This document shows, in pieces, positions 7,690 through 17,419 of a DNA stretch of 64,000 nucleotides. Positions within the stretch are counted from its first letter, which is position 1, and each line of letters starts with the position of its first letter. The DNA comes from an uncultured Eubacterium sp. (GTDB taxonomy: Bacteria > Bacillota > Clostridia > Lachnospirales > Lachnospiraceae). The translations under genes and the position numbers were made by a program. The notes under the pieces are model-generated. The model was given only the letters and a program-made list of their open reading frames with translations, was not told the origin of the DNA and did no database searches. The DNA lies in assembly GCA_910577225.1 (NCBI GenBank), contig CAJTMV010000001.1, positions 1-64,000 of the forward strand, read 5' to 3'.

Positions 7690-8720
7690 GAAAATTTCCC
7701 CATTGCAATCTCTTTTTTCACGAGTTCCATATCATTTTTTACCATACGTCTTACAAGCTCTTCAAACGGAATCTCTCGTTTCCATCCGAGCTCATTCTCA
7801 GCCTTTGACGGATTTCCCCACAACAAATCTACCTCCGCAGGCCGAAAAAATTCCGAATTTACTTTTACAAGTATCCTGCCATTTGACTGGTCTTTTCCTA
7901 TCTCATAAATGCCTTCGCCTTCCCATGTAAGCGCAATACCCACATGTTTAAACGCCGCCTGCACAAACCCACGTACTGTTCTTGTTTCATTCGCTGCAAT
8001 CACATAATCTTCTGGATGATTATTCTGTAACATCATCCACATTGCATGAACATAATCCCTGGCATGTCCCCAATCACGTTTTGAGTCCAGATTTCCTAAT
8101 TCCACATACTGTTGCACCCCTTGTCTGATACATGCTGCTGCATATGTAATCTTGCGGGTAACAAACTCCCTGCCTCTTCTCTCGCTCTCATGGTTAAATA
8201 ATATGCCACTGCATGCAAACATATCAAAACTTTCACGATAATTTTTTGTAATCCAGTATCCATACAGCTTTGCCACTCCATATGGACTTCTTGGATAAAA
8301 TGGTGTTTGTTCTGTCTGCGGCACTTCCTGTACTTTACCAAACATTTCAGAAGTAGCTGCCTGATAGAAATGCGCCTTTGGCTTTACAATACGGATTGCT
8401 TCCAGCATATTTGTAACGCCAAGCGCATCGATCTGCGCTGTCGCAACTGGTTGTTCCCAGCTTGTTCCAACAAAAGACTGTGCGGCTAAATTATATACTT
8501 CATCAGGCTGTGAAATTTCCACAGCATTTACCAATGATACCATATCTGTCATATCCGCGTAAATAAATTGAATCCTATTTTTAATATGTACTACATTCCC
8601 ATAATCCATCCTGCTCTTTCTTCGCATGATGCCATATACCTTATAACCTTTTTCCAATAATAATTCTGCGAGATAAGAGCCATCCTGTCCGGTAACTCCG
8701 GTAATTAATGCATGTTTCAT
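7686..8720 (-). CDS. gmd: GDP-mannose 4,6-dehydratase
   Basis: A cytosolic enzyme of 344 residues, normal length for the family. It converts GDP-D-mannose to GDP-4-keto-6-deoxy-D-mannose. The Rossmann motif GVTGQDGSYLAE starts at residue 8, the TSE triad lies at 123-125 and the YxxxK pair is Tyr147/Lys151 (SPYGVAKLYGYW). RRGREFVTRK is the usual nucleotide-binding segment. It feeds directly into the overlapping rmd gene. Together they supply GDP-D-rhamnose to the glycosyltransferases upstream. Confidence 0.93.
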   Translation of the reverse strand: MKHALITGVTGQDGSYLAELLLEKGYKVYGIMRRKSRMDYGNVVHIKNRIQFIYADMTDMVSLVNAVEISQPDEVYNLAAQSFVGTSWEQPVATAQIDALGVTNMLEAIRIVKPKAHFYQAATSEMFGKVQEVPQTEQTPFYPRSPYGVAKLYGYWITKNYRESFDMFACSGILFNHESERRGREFVTRKITYAAACIRQGVQQYVELGNLDSKRDWGHARDYVHAMWMMLQNNHPEDYVIAANETRTVRGFVQAAFKHVGIALTWEGEGIYEIGKDQSNGRILVKVNSEFFRPAEVDLLWGNPSKAENELGWKREIPFEELVRRMVKNDMELVKKEIAMGKFS

Positions 8721-8767
8721 CCAATTAATCCTCCATATTCATCACGATTAAATAATCGTTAAAGTCT

Positions 8768-9661
8768 TCATACAGTTTCATTTTGATCCAAAATTCTCAT
8801 AACTTCCTGCGCAATATTCATATTTTCCGTATTATCTTTTTTTTCTATTACATCAATAAATTTTGAAATGGCATACTTTAGTCCATTTTTTTCATCAAAA
8901 TTTTTATGAATTTCCTCATTGACGCACAATGTATGATTACATATATCATATTTTTTTATTCTGATATTCGGTTTGGTATTCATATTGAATTCCAGGATTC
9001 CTTTGTCACCAAAAAAGCAAAGTCTGCGAATTTTTTCACTACTTACCAAACTACAGAAAATGACTACATTGCAACCATCCATTAGTGAATATTCAACAAT
9101 TCCTGACAAAGGATTTTTAGTTTTAAAGAAATGTTTATAACAAGTATTTTTAGAAAACATATCCATAATAAATGTAATTGCAGACATAAAATGAACGCCT
9201 ATAACTTCATATACATTATCATTTGGATAAAAATTACCAAATTGTTCTATACAGCCTTGTATAAATCTAACTCTTCCAATGCAATGTATATTTTCTTTCA
9301 TATATTTAACAGATGGCGATACCGTATATATATAATCTGAGTATAATATTTTTTTCATCCTGTTTGCAATTTCTATTAATTCTTCAAGTTCATACATTCT
9401 TTTAGTTGTTGGCTTCTCACAAAAAACATGTTTTCCACTCAATAAAGCCGTTTTACATATCTCATAATGAGTATCAATCGGTGTACAAACAAAAACAATA
9501 TCTACTGCCTGATCTTTCATTATTATCTCCAGATCGGATACCATTTTTTCATTATTACTTATTTTCCGGCAAAAAATATATTTTAATATCAGATTTGATT
9601 TCATAATATATTTTTCTATAATTTTCCCCCAATAACCATATCCGATTAATGCACAAACCAC
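8768..9661 (-). CDS. Gfo/Idh/MocA-family oxidoreductase
   Basis: A 297-residue NAD(P)-dependent sugar oxidoreductase. The N-terminal GYGYWG motif and the CEKPTTKRM segment (EKP lysine) define the family. The sequence is unusually AT-rich and rich in Asn, Ile and Lys compared with the flanking gmd/rmd genes, which points to separate acquisition. It probably oxidises or reduces a nucleotide sugar used in this glycan; the exact substrate cannot be told. It lies between gmd and a truncated glycosyltransferase. A second, divergent member of the family is encoded at 28502-29527. Confidence 0.8.
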   Translation of the reverse strand: MVCALIGYGYWGKIIEKYIMKSNLILKYIFCRKISNNEKMVSDLEIIMKDQAVDIVFVCTPIDTHYEICKTALLSGKHVFCEKPTTKRMYELEELIEIANRMKKILYSDYIYTVSPSVKYMKENIHCIGRVRFIQGCIEQFGNFYPNDNVYEVIGVHFMSAITFIMDMFSKNTCYKHFFKTKNPLSGIVEYSLMDGCNVVIFCSLVSSEKIRRLCFFGDKGILEFNMNTKPNIRIKKYDICNHTLCVNEEIHKNFDEKNGLKYAISKFIDVIEKKDNTENMNIAQEVMRILDQNETV

Positions 9662-9688
9662 AATATCCGCTCCTCCTATATGAATACA

Positions 9689-10099
9689 CTATTTTGGATT
9701 ATATTTTTTTCGTCCAAGTTTCCATAATATTTTTAACAAATCCAAATTGCCCTTTAAAGGACTTATTCTGGTAGGCGTCTTTGCATTTGCAGGATACTGT
9801 CTCAAAACAGGAATTTCTGTAACCGGATACTCTAACTGCGGCACAATAACAGTCAGATAATGTATTAAGGCATATGTAGGAAATGTACCATACCTAAAGG
9901 GCTGAATTCTTTCATCCTTAAACACCTTGATATTATGAGCTCTAAAACCGTTTGTCGTATCTGTATATTTAAATTTAGCAAATTTGTTTATTATCGGAAC
10001 ATGAATCAGTTTAATTGCAATTTCTCTTATCTTAGGGGTATTTATTGCGACGCCGCCTTTCATATATCTGGATCCCTGAACAAGAGCATATCCTTCGTC
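9689..10099 (-). pseudogene. GT2 glycosyltransferase, C-terminal fragment
   Basis: Only the last ~130 residues of a DPM1/polyprenyl-phosphate-type family 2 glycosyltransferase remain. The frame can be read from about 10099 (EGYALVQGSRYMKGG) through TDTTNGFRAHNIKVF, the typical acceptor-side motif, to the end. The N-terminal nucleotide-binding half with its DxD motif is missing. The break lies within a few bases of the inverted repeat of an ISAs1-type element, and the missing part is not found on the other side of the element. An internal ATG at 10063 could give a 124-residue peptide, but it would have no catalytic core. Confidence 0.8.
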
Positions 10100-10103
10100 A
10101 AGT

Positions 10104-10808
10104 CACGGTAAACGCAGGTTTTATAAACTTTTTATAAATTTGGAGATAGCAGTTTTCACGATTAAAACTATACGTAAAGATGCGATGGTTAAATTATTTT
10201 GCGTATAATAACCAGACATGGGGTTCTGCCATGTGTTAAACGATGTATTTAATTCGTACCCTCTATTTTATTCCGGTATTTAATCCGCCAATACTTTATA
10301 AAGGTAAGCCATGTCATACCCGCATTTCTTTCTTTTGCTGGCAATCCCCACTTACAGCTTTTTTCCTGTTTCAGCAGATTTACTCCTATATGGCGTGCCA
10401 TATTCATGTTTTCTGCTGCATTTCCAGCCCTGATCCGGCTTTCATCCTCCCTGAACGCGATATCAGGCACCCGGTGCAGGCTGTTTTCAATCCCCCGGTG
10501 TGCCCTTTCACTTTTCCCATATTCTGCGGCTGTCATTCCTTTCCTGCTGTATATGGCGTAATTTACAGCTGCAGCGATAATGATAATATCAGGAAATTTG
10601 TGTCTTTGGTTGTATGGAGCCCTTGGATCTGGGATTTCACGCATACAATCGATCAGTAAAATATCTTTTTTCTCTTTTTCCATAATAATTATTTCCTTTC
10701 AGAGTTTGGAAATAATTATACACGAATGTGTAAAGATTGTCTTTGACTAAATTCAATATAACAGAAAATTTGAAACCTGGGAATACATAAAAGCTTGCGT
10801 TTACCGTG
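10104..10808 (-). mobile_element. ISAs1-family deletion derivative (705 bp)
   Basis: The element is bounded by perfect 13-bp terminal inverted repeats, CACGGTAAACGCA at 10104-10116 and TGCGTTTACCGTG at 10796-10808. It encloses a shortened transposase gene. Full members are about 1.2-1.4 kb, so roughly half is gone. No matching target duplication is visible at the flanks. Together with the one-sided glycosyltransferase remnant this indicates an adjacent deletion after insertion. Confidence 0.75.
10249..10683 (-). pseudogene. ISAs1-family transposase, internally deleted
   Basis: The 144-residue product joins the N-terminal DDE-associated region (IPDPRAPYNQRHKFPDIIII) directly to the C-terminal end (HRGIENSLHRVPDIAFREDE, then NLLKQEKSCKW). 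Normal ISAs1 transposases have about 370 residues. The missing middle contains the first catalytic aspartates, so the protein cannot be an active transposase. The reading frame is preserved across the deletion. Confidence 0.85.
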
Positions 10809-10860
10809 CCTCTTCAACCCTTATCACTATTTTTCAGACAGCTAAATTGTTGTGCTCACC

Positions 10861-12949
10861 TTATATCTGCTTTATTTTTATATCCGCTATTGAAACGTCC
10901 TCATTGCCAGTATTCGTAAACAAAGTAATAAAGTGCTTTGCATCGTCATTTAGAGAAATTTCCGCTATTATGCTCTCATCTCCGCTGTATTTATAATCAA
11001 TGCCGCATGGTTTGTCTGCAGAAATTTCCAGCATCACACATCTTAAATTTTTCCCTGTAATTGTCAATACATATTTTCCTGCATTTAATGGAATATCCGG
11101 TCCGCCTGAACTCCCATCTGGATAAATCACTCTTTCTCCGTCCCTATATATTCCATTCTTAAGGCTCACAGCTAACAAAGGCATCACTGACATTTCAGCA
11201 TCTGCTCTGACTCTTTCTAAATTCGGCAGTTCTTCTTTAATACCTACCAGAAATCCATCAATAACATAAAAATTCAGAACATTATTTTGTATCAGCTTTA
11301 CAGGTTCTTCCACAAAAATATAGACAGCCTTTTCATCAACCTTTCCTTCATATAATCGATCCCATAGTTCTCCTCTGTAATCACCAATATCCTGATTGGT
11401 TCTGGCAAAATAAAAATCATTTACTGTCATATTGTTTTGAAACGCAAAACGAGTAATTTCATAAACTCTCTGCACCCCAATAATGTTTGTCAATTTTATA
11501 CTATTATTCCGATCCGCTCCATTCATAAATAATACTTTATCTTTATCCATTTGTTCTAACTGTTTCCATGCCGGACTTTCCAGAATGCTCTCATATACAT
11601 CGTTACTCTTTAATCCTCTTTTGTCCGTACATGAATGTATAAAATCGGAATAATCAAATAACTGCAGACACAAACAAACCATCATTATGATGAACGCCCT
11701 ATGATATTTATATAATTGAAACAATCTGCAGATGCAGAAAATAATCAATATATAAAATACCATCCACATAGCTCTTCCGGTCGCGCGGAAAATTCCCCAA
11801 AGATGCACAAAAAAGTCCGGCAAACCTAATTCAAACAAAACTTTGTCATTATATGATACAATCGGACTCAGAGCAAAGATAATAATTGCACCTATCCCCA
11901 AAAATAAATTCCAATATTTTCGAACTGCTGCCGCCGTACATCTAAAAATTTCGCCTTTATATTTCCTTATTTCAGATATCGCCAATATTAAAATTATTAA
12001 TAAAATACCCCCCCCCCAAATAAACAGAGCCATTATGCTGTCCTGAAAACAGAAGCGGCCTCTTCTGAAAAATTTGAGCCTTAAAAAGCGGGTTTAGAAA
12101 TGTGTTGAGATTACTCCCCTGTTGACCAATAACGCCTGTATCATACATAACATTTCCATACGTTCCACCCAAACTATATAATGACAAAAAACATGCACAC
12201 AAATAACCTGACACATACCCCATGTAATTAAGAAGATCCTTCCTGTTATGTATATACGTTATTTCTACAAATACAATACTAATCAACATGGGAGGCAAAA
12301 AATAAGAATGTATCCAGACAGTCAGACAGCCAAATAAAAAATATATGAAATATTTAAACTTTGATCCGTAATTTCTGCTTCTATTACATTCAAAAAAATA
12401 TAGCAATGCTATCAGCAGCCATTGTGCCTGCAAGCCAAAATGAACAAATATCCTGCTTAAATAAGGGTAATTTATAATAAAGAAAACAGATGCAATCACT
12501 CCCGCACTTACGGATTTTGTTCTTTTAGCAATGAGTGCACTTGAAAATCCGCCCATTAAAATTTGATTCAGGAGCGAAACAATACCAAGATATTGAAAGT
12601 CAAACCTTCCCATTCCTGACAAAATCACTTTGCTTATAAATGCCGCCAGTGGAACACTATCTATATACAGAACACTATAATTCAATGGGTAAGCCAGCTG
12701 ATCGCTTAGACCTGTCGGAAACTGCCAATCAGAAAAAACGTAAAAAAGCGTTCCCAAATACGCCAGCCCTTTATCCCCAACATTGCCAATGTCCATTAAC
12801 CAGTCCGTATTACTTATGATCAGCTCATCCACTCCGAACAGAGCCAGATAGATTGCGCCGCAGAATATTCCGCCTAAAATACCAGCTGGCAATCTATTTA
12901 GATAAAAAAATATTTTCTTCACAGCCTTCCACTCCTCACTTCTTTCCAA
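10861..12949 (-). pseudogene. DUF6311-type membrane protein, split at a G10 tract
   Basis: Two overlapping frames make one protein of roughly 700 residues. The first (12949-11972) holds the N-terminal membrane region with several TM helices and segments typical of DUF6311 proteins (FSDWQFPTGL, YIDSVPLAAFISKV). The second (12033-10861) has more TM helices and a ~250-residue extracellular C-terminal domain. The frames join at ten G residues. With nine (or twelve) G the product runs straight through as YLGGGILLI; with ten it stops soon after. DUF6311 proteins resemble GT-C type membrane glycosyltransferases and sit in wall-polysaccharide loci. It could be phase-variable, decayed or an assembly error. 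Confidence 0.8.
12008..12017 (-). repeat. Homopolymer G10 tract in the DUF6311 gene
   Basis: Ten consecutive C on the plus strand (G in the coding strand) lie at the exact point where the two DUF6311 frames switch. Tracts of this length slip readily during replication, so the reading frame could toggle ON and OFF. Confidence 0.85.
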
Positions 12950-12955
12950 ATAACT

Positions 12956-13747
12956 CTATTCCTGTTCCAGCAAATAATCTTCAAATGCCGCAAGTTTTAT
13001 ATAAGGCAGTCTCGTTTTCCTTGAAGCATTCACCAGATATCCACCCTGCTCTTCTAAAATATCAGCCATTTTCTTAAAAGAATATTCAATCCTCAAAGTA
13101 TCCGGAACAAACCATGGCTTCCCTTCCCGATAATTCTCTATAAAATGATTTCCTTCCGTTGTGCTGCTCTTTAAATCCTTTGATTCATATTTAAAATTAT
13201 GATCCACGCCATATAGTACAAATTGTCTTATTCCCATATAATAGCCGATCTGTAACGCCGCCAGCAGCGTTGCCCCCGTATGGTAAACACCTGCAGGCAG
13301 CGCTCCTTCCTCCATGCGCATTTTCTCAGACTGCATAAATACCCAGTAAAAATCTTTTTCTTTCTGTACAACCGGAAACGTTGAGCAAAACCAGACAATT
13401 CCACTGCTGTTTTTTACAATCTCATCCCCAAAATCCTCTATCATTTTATCATCTGCACTCACGGTATAGGTCGGTCGAAAAGAATGATATGCATATGACA
13501 TATAAAATTTATTGCAGCAAAAAGTTATTCTCCCTTTTAAGCGCTCCAGATCTTCTATTCTGACACTCGGTCCGTTTCCTATTAGAAAAGCTGTTTCGTC
13601 CCTATAAATATTCCTGTATTGTTTTAATTTCCTCTGCCAGTCCATAAAATAAATCCCAGTCCATTTTCCTTCTACAGCTGAAAATTTTTCTATTTTCTTA
13701 TATATCCTATACCCAACATTATGTATATCATATCTTTTTACCGCCAT
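12956..13747 (-). CDS. MptE-like / DUF115-family protein
   Basis: A 263-residue protein with the DUF115 nucleotide-binding core: the loop FLIGNGPSVRIEDL, a CCNKFYMSYAYH segment and the sensor-like YTVSADDKMI. Archaeal MptE is a 6-hydroxymethylpterin diphosphokinase, but bacterial relatives in glycan and flagellin loci act in transfer of glycosyl or other groups. The late segment QFVLYGVDHNFKYE is also typical. It lies only 6 bp downstream of an SGNH-type protein and upstream of the DUF6311 gene. A larger relative is encoded at 19115-20695. The substrate is unknown. Confidence 0.72.
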   Translation of the reverse strand: MAVKRYDIHNVGYRIYKKIEKFSAVEGKWTGIYFMDWQRKLKQYRNIYRDETAFLIGNGPSVRIEDLERLKGRITFCCNKFYMSYAYHSFRPTYTVSADDKMIEDFGDEIVKNSSGIVWFCSTFPVVQKEKDFYWVFMQSEKMRMEEGALPAGVYHTGATLLAALQIGYYMGIRQFVLYGVDHNFKYESKDLKSSTTEGNHFIENYREGKPWFVPDTLRIEYSFKKMADILEEQGGYLVNASRKTRLPYIKLAAFEDYLLEQE

Positions 13748-13761
13748 CTGTCTCCTTCCTT

Positions 13762-15234
13762 CTAACCTGACAACACCGGCCGCAGCAACTCGCAGACTCT
13801 TTGAGCAATGATCTTATTTCCCTTTTCATTTACATGGCATTTATCGATATATACATCTCCATAATCGTCAAATAAATGTGTGAAGTCATACAGCCAGTAA
13901 TATTTATAAATCCAGTCTTTTACCCTATCTGAAAACGCTTTCCCCTGCTTCATATAATCGATCTGCGGGTTATTGGAAATTGTATTTAATATAATTTCTT
14001 TCTCTTTCGGGCTGTACTTTCCCTCTTTCGCTCCCAACAATGGCTGTAAAATAGAAATAAACCGGATATCAAATTCACCGCAGACCGTTTTCATTATCCT
14101 CTCACAGGTCAGCCATTGCATAAACCGGTCTTCCTTTTGACAGATTCCATAGGTCACAGGTCTGATATTGCTTCTTGCCGATGCATTTTCATAGAATTGT
14201 TTCTGATAAACATTACAGTATGGATAATTATCATCATTTACCAGATTATTAACACCACTGTAATCGATCGTCAAATCTGGTTTTAACGGCAAAATATCAC
14301 GCAGGAATTTAATAAGCTCTGTCTGTACAGGATATCCCCATGCACCTGCAGCGTATATTGTAACCTGATATCCATTTTGCTTTAAAAGATCGTATAAAAT
14401 CTCCATCCATGACGGAAAGGGATACAATGTCGCATCTGATGTAGACCCTCCTGTAATCACAATTTTGTAGTCTCCTGCTTTATCATCCCCATAAACATAA
14501 AATCCGGGATATTTTTCATACTTTTTATTCACAATGTTATAGCCAAGCTGGGGATCCAGCCAATGATACCATCTGTAATAATTATATTCATACTGTTGAA
14601 TGTAACGAAAATTTATACATTCTTTTAATCCCAATTCTTTTAATACATTTGTACTTTTTTCAAATTCTTTTTTGGTATTGATCACCATGATCGGATCCGA
14701 TTGTTCATAAAGCAAATCATATACAGAATAAACCCGTCTGCTGCAAAAAGAATCACTATGTCTCTCCTCATTATTCTCAATAAAAAAATCTACAAAAATA
14801 TGAATCAAATTTAATTTATCATTTAAAATCCGGGCGGTCTCATCTGTTCCATATATCACTAATCTGTATATAGATGCATCTGAAACGATATGATAAAAAT
14901 ATTCGCCTTTTATTGCCGGTATCACAGACCCAAGACTTATTTTTTCTTCTTTTCCAAAATCGGCGTATTCATAAATATTATGAAAAATACCCTTCATTCG
15001 ATTATTATCATTACAAGATACAATAAAAAGACTGTCTTGCTGTATTTCGATTGCTTCTCCCAATGAAATACACTTGATATTCAGCATTTTTTGTCCTGCA
15101 TAAATATCGTCATTTATGCACACATAATCTATTCTCTGATACCTGTTAATCATTGCAATCAGTGTAAACAAAACCTCAATTCTGTTCTCTCCATATATAA
15201 CAATATACTTTCCTTTCCCTTCCTGAATTTCCAA
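13762..15234 (-). CDS. SGNH/GDSL-family esterase with N-terminal Rossmann-like domain
   Basis: A 490-residue protein. Residues 1-200 contain Rossmann-like segments (YIVIYGENRIEVLFTLIAM, then RLVIYGTDETARIL) similar to the extra domains of glycan-locus proteins. From about 240 comes an SGNH hydrolase domain: VITGGSTSDATLYPFPSWME holds the nucleophile Ser block, YSGVNNLVND the Asn block, and DKCHVNEKGNKIIAQRV the Asp/His pair near the end. No signal peptide or TM helix is obvious, so it may act on intracellular intermediates. A role in removing or moving acyl groups on the polysaccharide is inferred from family and location. Confidence 0.75.
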   Translation of the reverse strand: MEIQEGKGKYIVIYGENRIEVLFTLIAMINRYQRIDYVCINDDIYAGQKMLNIKCISLGEAIEIQQDSLFIVSCNDNNRMKGIFHNIYEYADFGKEEKISLGSVIPAIKGEYFYHIVSDASIYRLVIYGTDETARILNDKLNLIHIFVDFFIENNEERHSDSFCSRRVYSVYDLLYEQSDPIMVINTKKEFEKSTNVLKELGLKECINFRYIQQYEYNYYRWYHWLDPQLGYNIVNKKYEKYPGFYVYGDDKAGDYKIVITGGSTSDATLYPFPSWMEILYDLLKQNGYQVTIYAAGAWGYPVQTELIKFLRDILPLKPDLTIDYSGVNNLVNDDNYPYCNVYQKQFYENASARSNIRPVTYGICQKEDRFMQWLTCERIMKTVCGEFDIRFISILQPLLGAKEGKYSPKEKEIILNTISNNPQIDYMKQGKAFSDRVKDWIYKYYWLYDFTHLFDDYGDVYIDKCHVNEKGNKIIAQRVCELLRPVLSG

Positions 15235-15261
15235 TCTTTTTCACCTTCCAACACATGTTCC

Positions 15262-15582
15262 TTAGAAATTATAAATATAATGCGGAATCTCCTCCATCTC
15301 CCGCTCCTTCTCCAGAATACTTTCTTTCGCCTTAAAAGCCGATGCTGCCACAACCGGAATCAGCTCCCGCAAAGCCTGCCCAGCCCACAGCTTTTCCAAT
15401 TCTTCCAAAAAAGCCGGTACGTTACCAACTGTATATTCATGTATCTGCACATCTTGTGTATCCGCTTTTTCATAGTAACTGTCTTTCAAAGCGTCTATCG
15501 GCTTAAAACAGTCGGAACACGTTCCTTCCGCATGCAGCTCGCATACTTTTTGATACAAAATTTCCTTATCTCTGTCATTCAT
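15262..15582 (-). CDS. Small hypothetical protein coupled to the carbamoyltransferase
   Basis: A 106-residue soluble protein with no recognised family. It is acidic, with a CSDCFKP cysteine pair and an Ala/Glu-rich helix near the C-terminus (AASAFKAKESILEKEREMEE). The ATG overlaps the end of the carbamoyltransferase gene (ATGAATGA), so translation is probably coupled and the product may be a partner of that enzyme. I chose this ATG over an in-frame TTG nine bases upstream because of the overlap and the GGGAGAAG site. Confidence 0.6.
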   Translation of the reverse strand: MNDRDKEILYQKVCELHAEGTCSDCFKPIDALKDSYYEKADTQDVQIHEYTVGNVPAFLEELEKLWAGQALRELIPVVAASAFKAKESILEKEREMEEIPHYIYNF

Positions 15583-17419
15583 CGAGTGCAATCTTCTCCC
15601 TCCAGTCCTCTTTTTCCTCCCATTTCGGCTGTTCTGCTTTTACGAGCATGATATTTTCCATAACCAAAACGTCCATCTCTGTACGCATAAAACATCTGTA
15701 GGCATCCTGAGGCGTACAGACTATAGGTTCTCCCCTGACATTAAAAGAAGTATTTACTATGACGCCACATCCTGTTCTTTTTTCAAAAGCTCTCAGAAGT
15801 CTATAATAATAAGGATTCCTTTTCTCATCTACCGTCTGAATTCTTGCACTATAATCCACATGCGTTACTGCCGGAATCTCAGAACGTTTACAATTTACGA
15901 CAGGAAGCATATCATAATTTTCTTCCCGCATCGTCTTCCCTAAGCAAAAATCTACCCGACACTCTTTCTTAACAGGGACTGCCATTAACATATACGGGCT
16001 CTCCCGGTCATATTCAAAGTAATCCTGTACCCTCTCCTGCAATACAGATGGTGCAAAAGGCCGGAATGATTCCCTATACTTTATTTTCATATTCAGCTTC
16101 GACTGCATCTGCGCAGAACGGGCATCTGCAATAATGCTCCTGTTTCCCAATGCTCTTGGCCCAAACTCCATCCTTCCCTGCAGAAGCCCGATTACTTTCC
16201 CTTCATCCAGTTTTTCTGCTATGGCATCAAATAATTTTTGTTCATCATCATATGCATGAAACGGAATTGCTCTGTCCTGTAAAAACGTTCGGATATCGGA
16301 TTCGTTATAAGACGGACCAAGCAAACTGCCTTTTTGCGAATCCTGTACAGATACTTTTCTTGGTATATGGTACTCGTTGTAAGCCGCATACAAAGCAGCG
16401 CCTAAAGCTCCGCCTGCATCACCCGCAGCCGGCTGTATCCATATGTGATCAAACAATTTCTCCCGATACAGGCGGCCATTTGCAACACAATTTAACGCTA
16501 CGCCCCCTGCCATTACCAGATCAGGAATGTGCGGATATATTTTCTTCGCATACTTTGCCATCTTATAGATAACTTCGTCTGTAATCTGCTGGATAGAAGC
16601 TGCCATATCCATCTCCCTTTTTGTAATGGTGCTCTCCCTTTTTCTTGCAGGTCCTCCAAACAATTCCGCAAACTTATCATTCGTCATTGCCATCGCACGA
16701 TAAAAATCAAAATATTCCAAATGCAGCCGATAAGAACCATCTTCTTTGATATCTATCAGTTTTTCTTTTATAAGGTCACAATAAATCGGTTCTCCGTAAG
16801 GGGCTAAACCCATTAATTTATAATCTCCGGAATTCACTTTGAATCCGCAGAAATAAGTAAATGCACTGTAAAGCATCCCCAGAGAATGCGGATAGTCTAT
16901 GTGCCGCTCTAAATAAATCTGATTCCCTTTCCCTGTCCCAATCGTTGTTGTGTTCCACTCTCCAACTCCATCGACTGTCAGAATAACCGCTTCCTGAAAC
17001 GGCGACGGGTAAAAGGCCGAAGCCGCATGTGCCGCATGATGGTCTGTAACGAGCAGTTTCTTTCTTTTTCCCAAACCGCCCAATGTGCGCCTGAGTGTTT
17101 CTTCAATCCACAATTTTGAACCAAACATAGAATTAAAATTTTTTTCAATAAAAGTCCCTGCATCGCTGCCAAGGACAATCGCATTTTTTATCCACCGATC
17201 TAACGTCAAAAGAGGATTATCATAATAAATGACGGCGTCTATATCTTCTATGGATGTATCCGCTGCCTGCAGACAATATGCCGCTGCATTTACCGGTATG
17301 CTTAAATCATGCTTTTTTCTTGTAAAACGCTCTTCCTGCGCGGCTGCGACGATATTCCCGTCTTCTACAACTGCCGCTGCCGAATCATGATACAATGCAG
17401 AAATACCTAAAATTTTCAT
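15575..17419 (-). CDS. O-carbamoyltransferase (NodU/CmcH family)
   Basis: A 614-residue two-domain carbamoyltransferase. It would transfer a carbamoyl group from carbamoyl phosphate, through a carbamoyl-adenylate, to a sugar hydroxyl of the glycan or its precursor. The N-terminal Kae1-like domain carries the metal-binding HHAAHA motif at 127-132 and the AGGVALNCVANG segment; the C-terminal YrdC-like part has EFGPRALGNRSIIADAR. The start at MKILGISALYHDSAAA overlaps the stop of the upstream glycosyltransferase (ATGA), which rules out a longer in-frame start. NodU in rhizobia and TobZ are known relatives. The acceptor sugar here is not known. Confidence 0.9.
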   Translation of the reverse strand: MKILGISALYHDSAAAVVEDGNIVAAAQEERFTRKKHDLSIPVNAAAYCLQAADTSIEDIDAVIYYDNPLLTLDRWIKNAIVLGSDAGTFIEKNFNSMFGSKLWIEETLRRTLGGLGKRKKLLVTDHHAAHAASAFYPSPFQEAVILTVDGVGEWNTTTIGTGKGNQIYLERHIDYPHSLGMLYSAFTYFCGFKVNSGDYKLMGLAPYGEPIYCDLIKEKLIDIKEDGSYRLHLEYFDFYRAMAMTNDKFAELFGGPARKRESTITKREMDMAASIQQITDEVIYKMAKYAKKIYPHIPDLVMAGGVALNCVANGRLYREKLFDHIWIQPAAGDAGGALGAALYAAYNEYHIPRKVSVQDSQKGSLLGPSYNESDIRTFLQDRAIPFHAYDDEQKLFDAIAEKLDEGKVIGLLQGRMEFGPRALGNRSIIADARSAQMQSKLNMKIKYRESFRPFAPSVLQERVQDYFEYDRESPYMLMAVPVKKECRVDFCLGKTMREENYDMLPVVNCKRSEIPAVTHVDYSARIQTVDEKRNPYYYRLLRAFEKRTGCGVIVNTSFNVRGEPIVCTPQDAYRCFMRTEMDVLVMENIMLVKAEQPKWEEKEDWREKIALDE

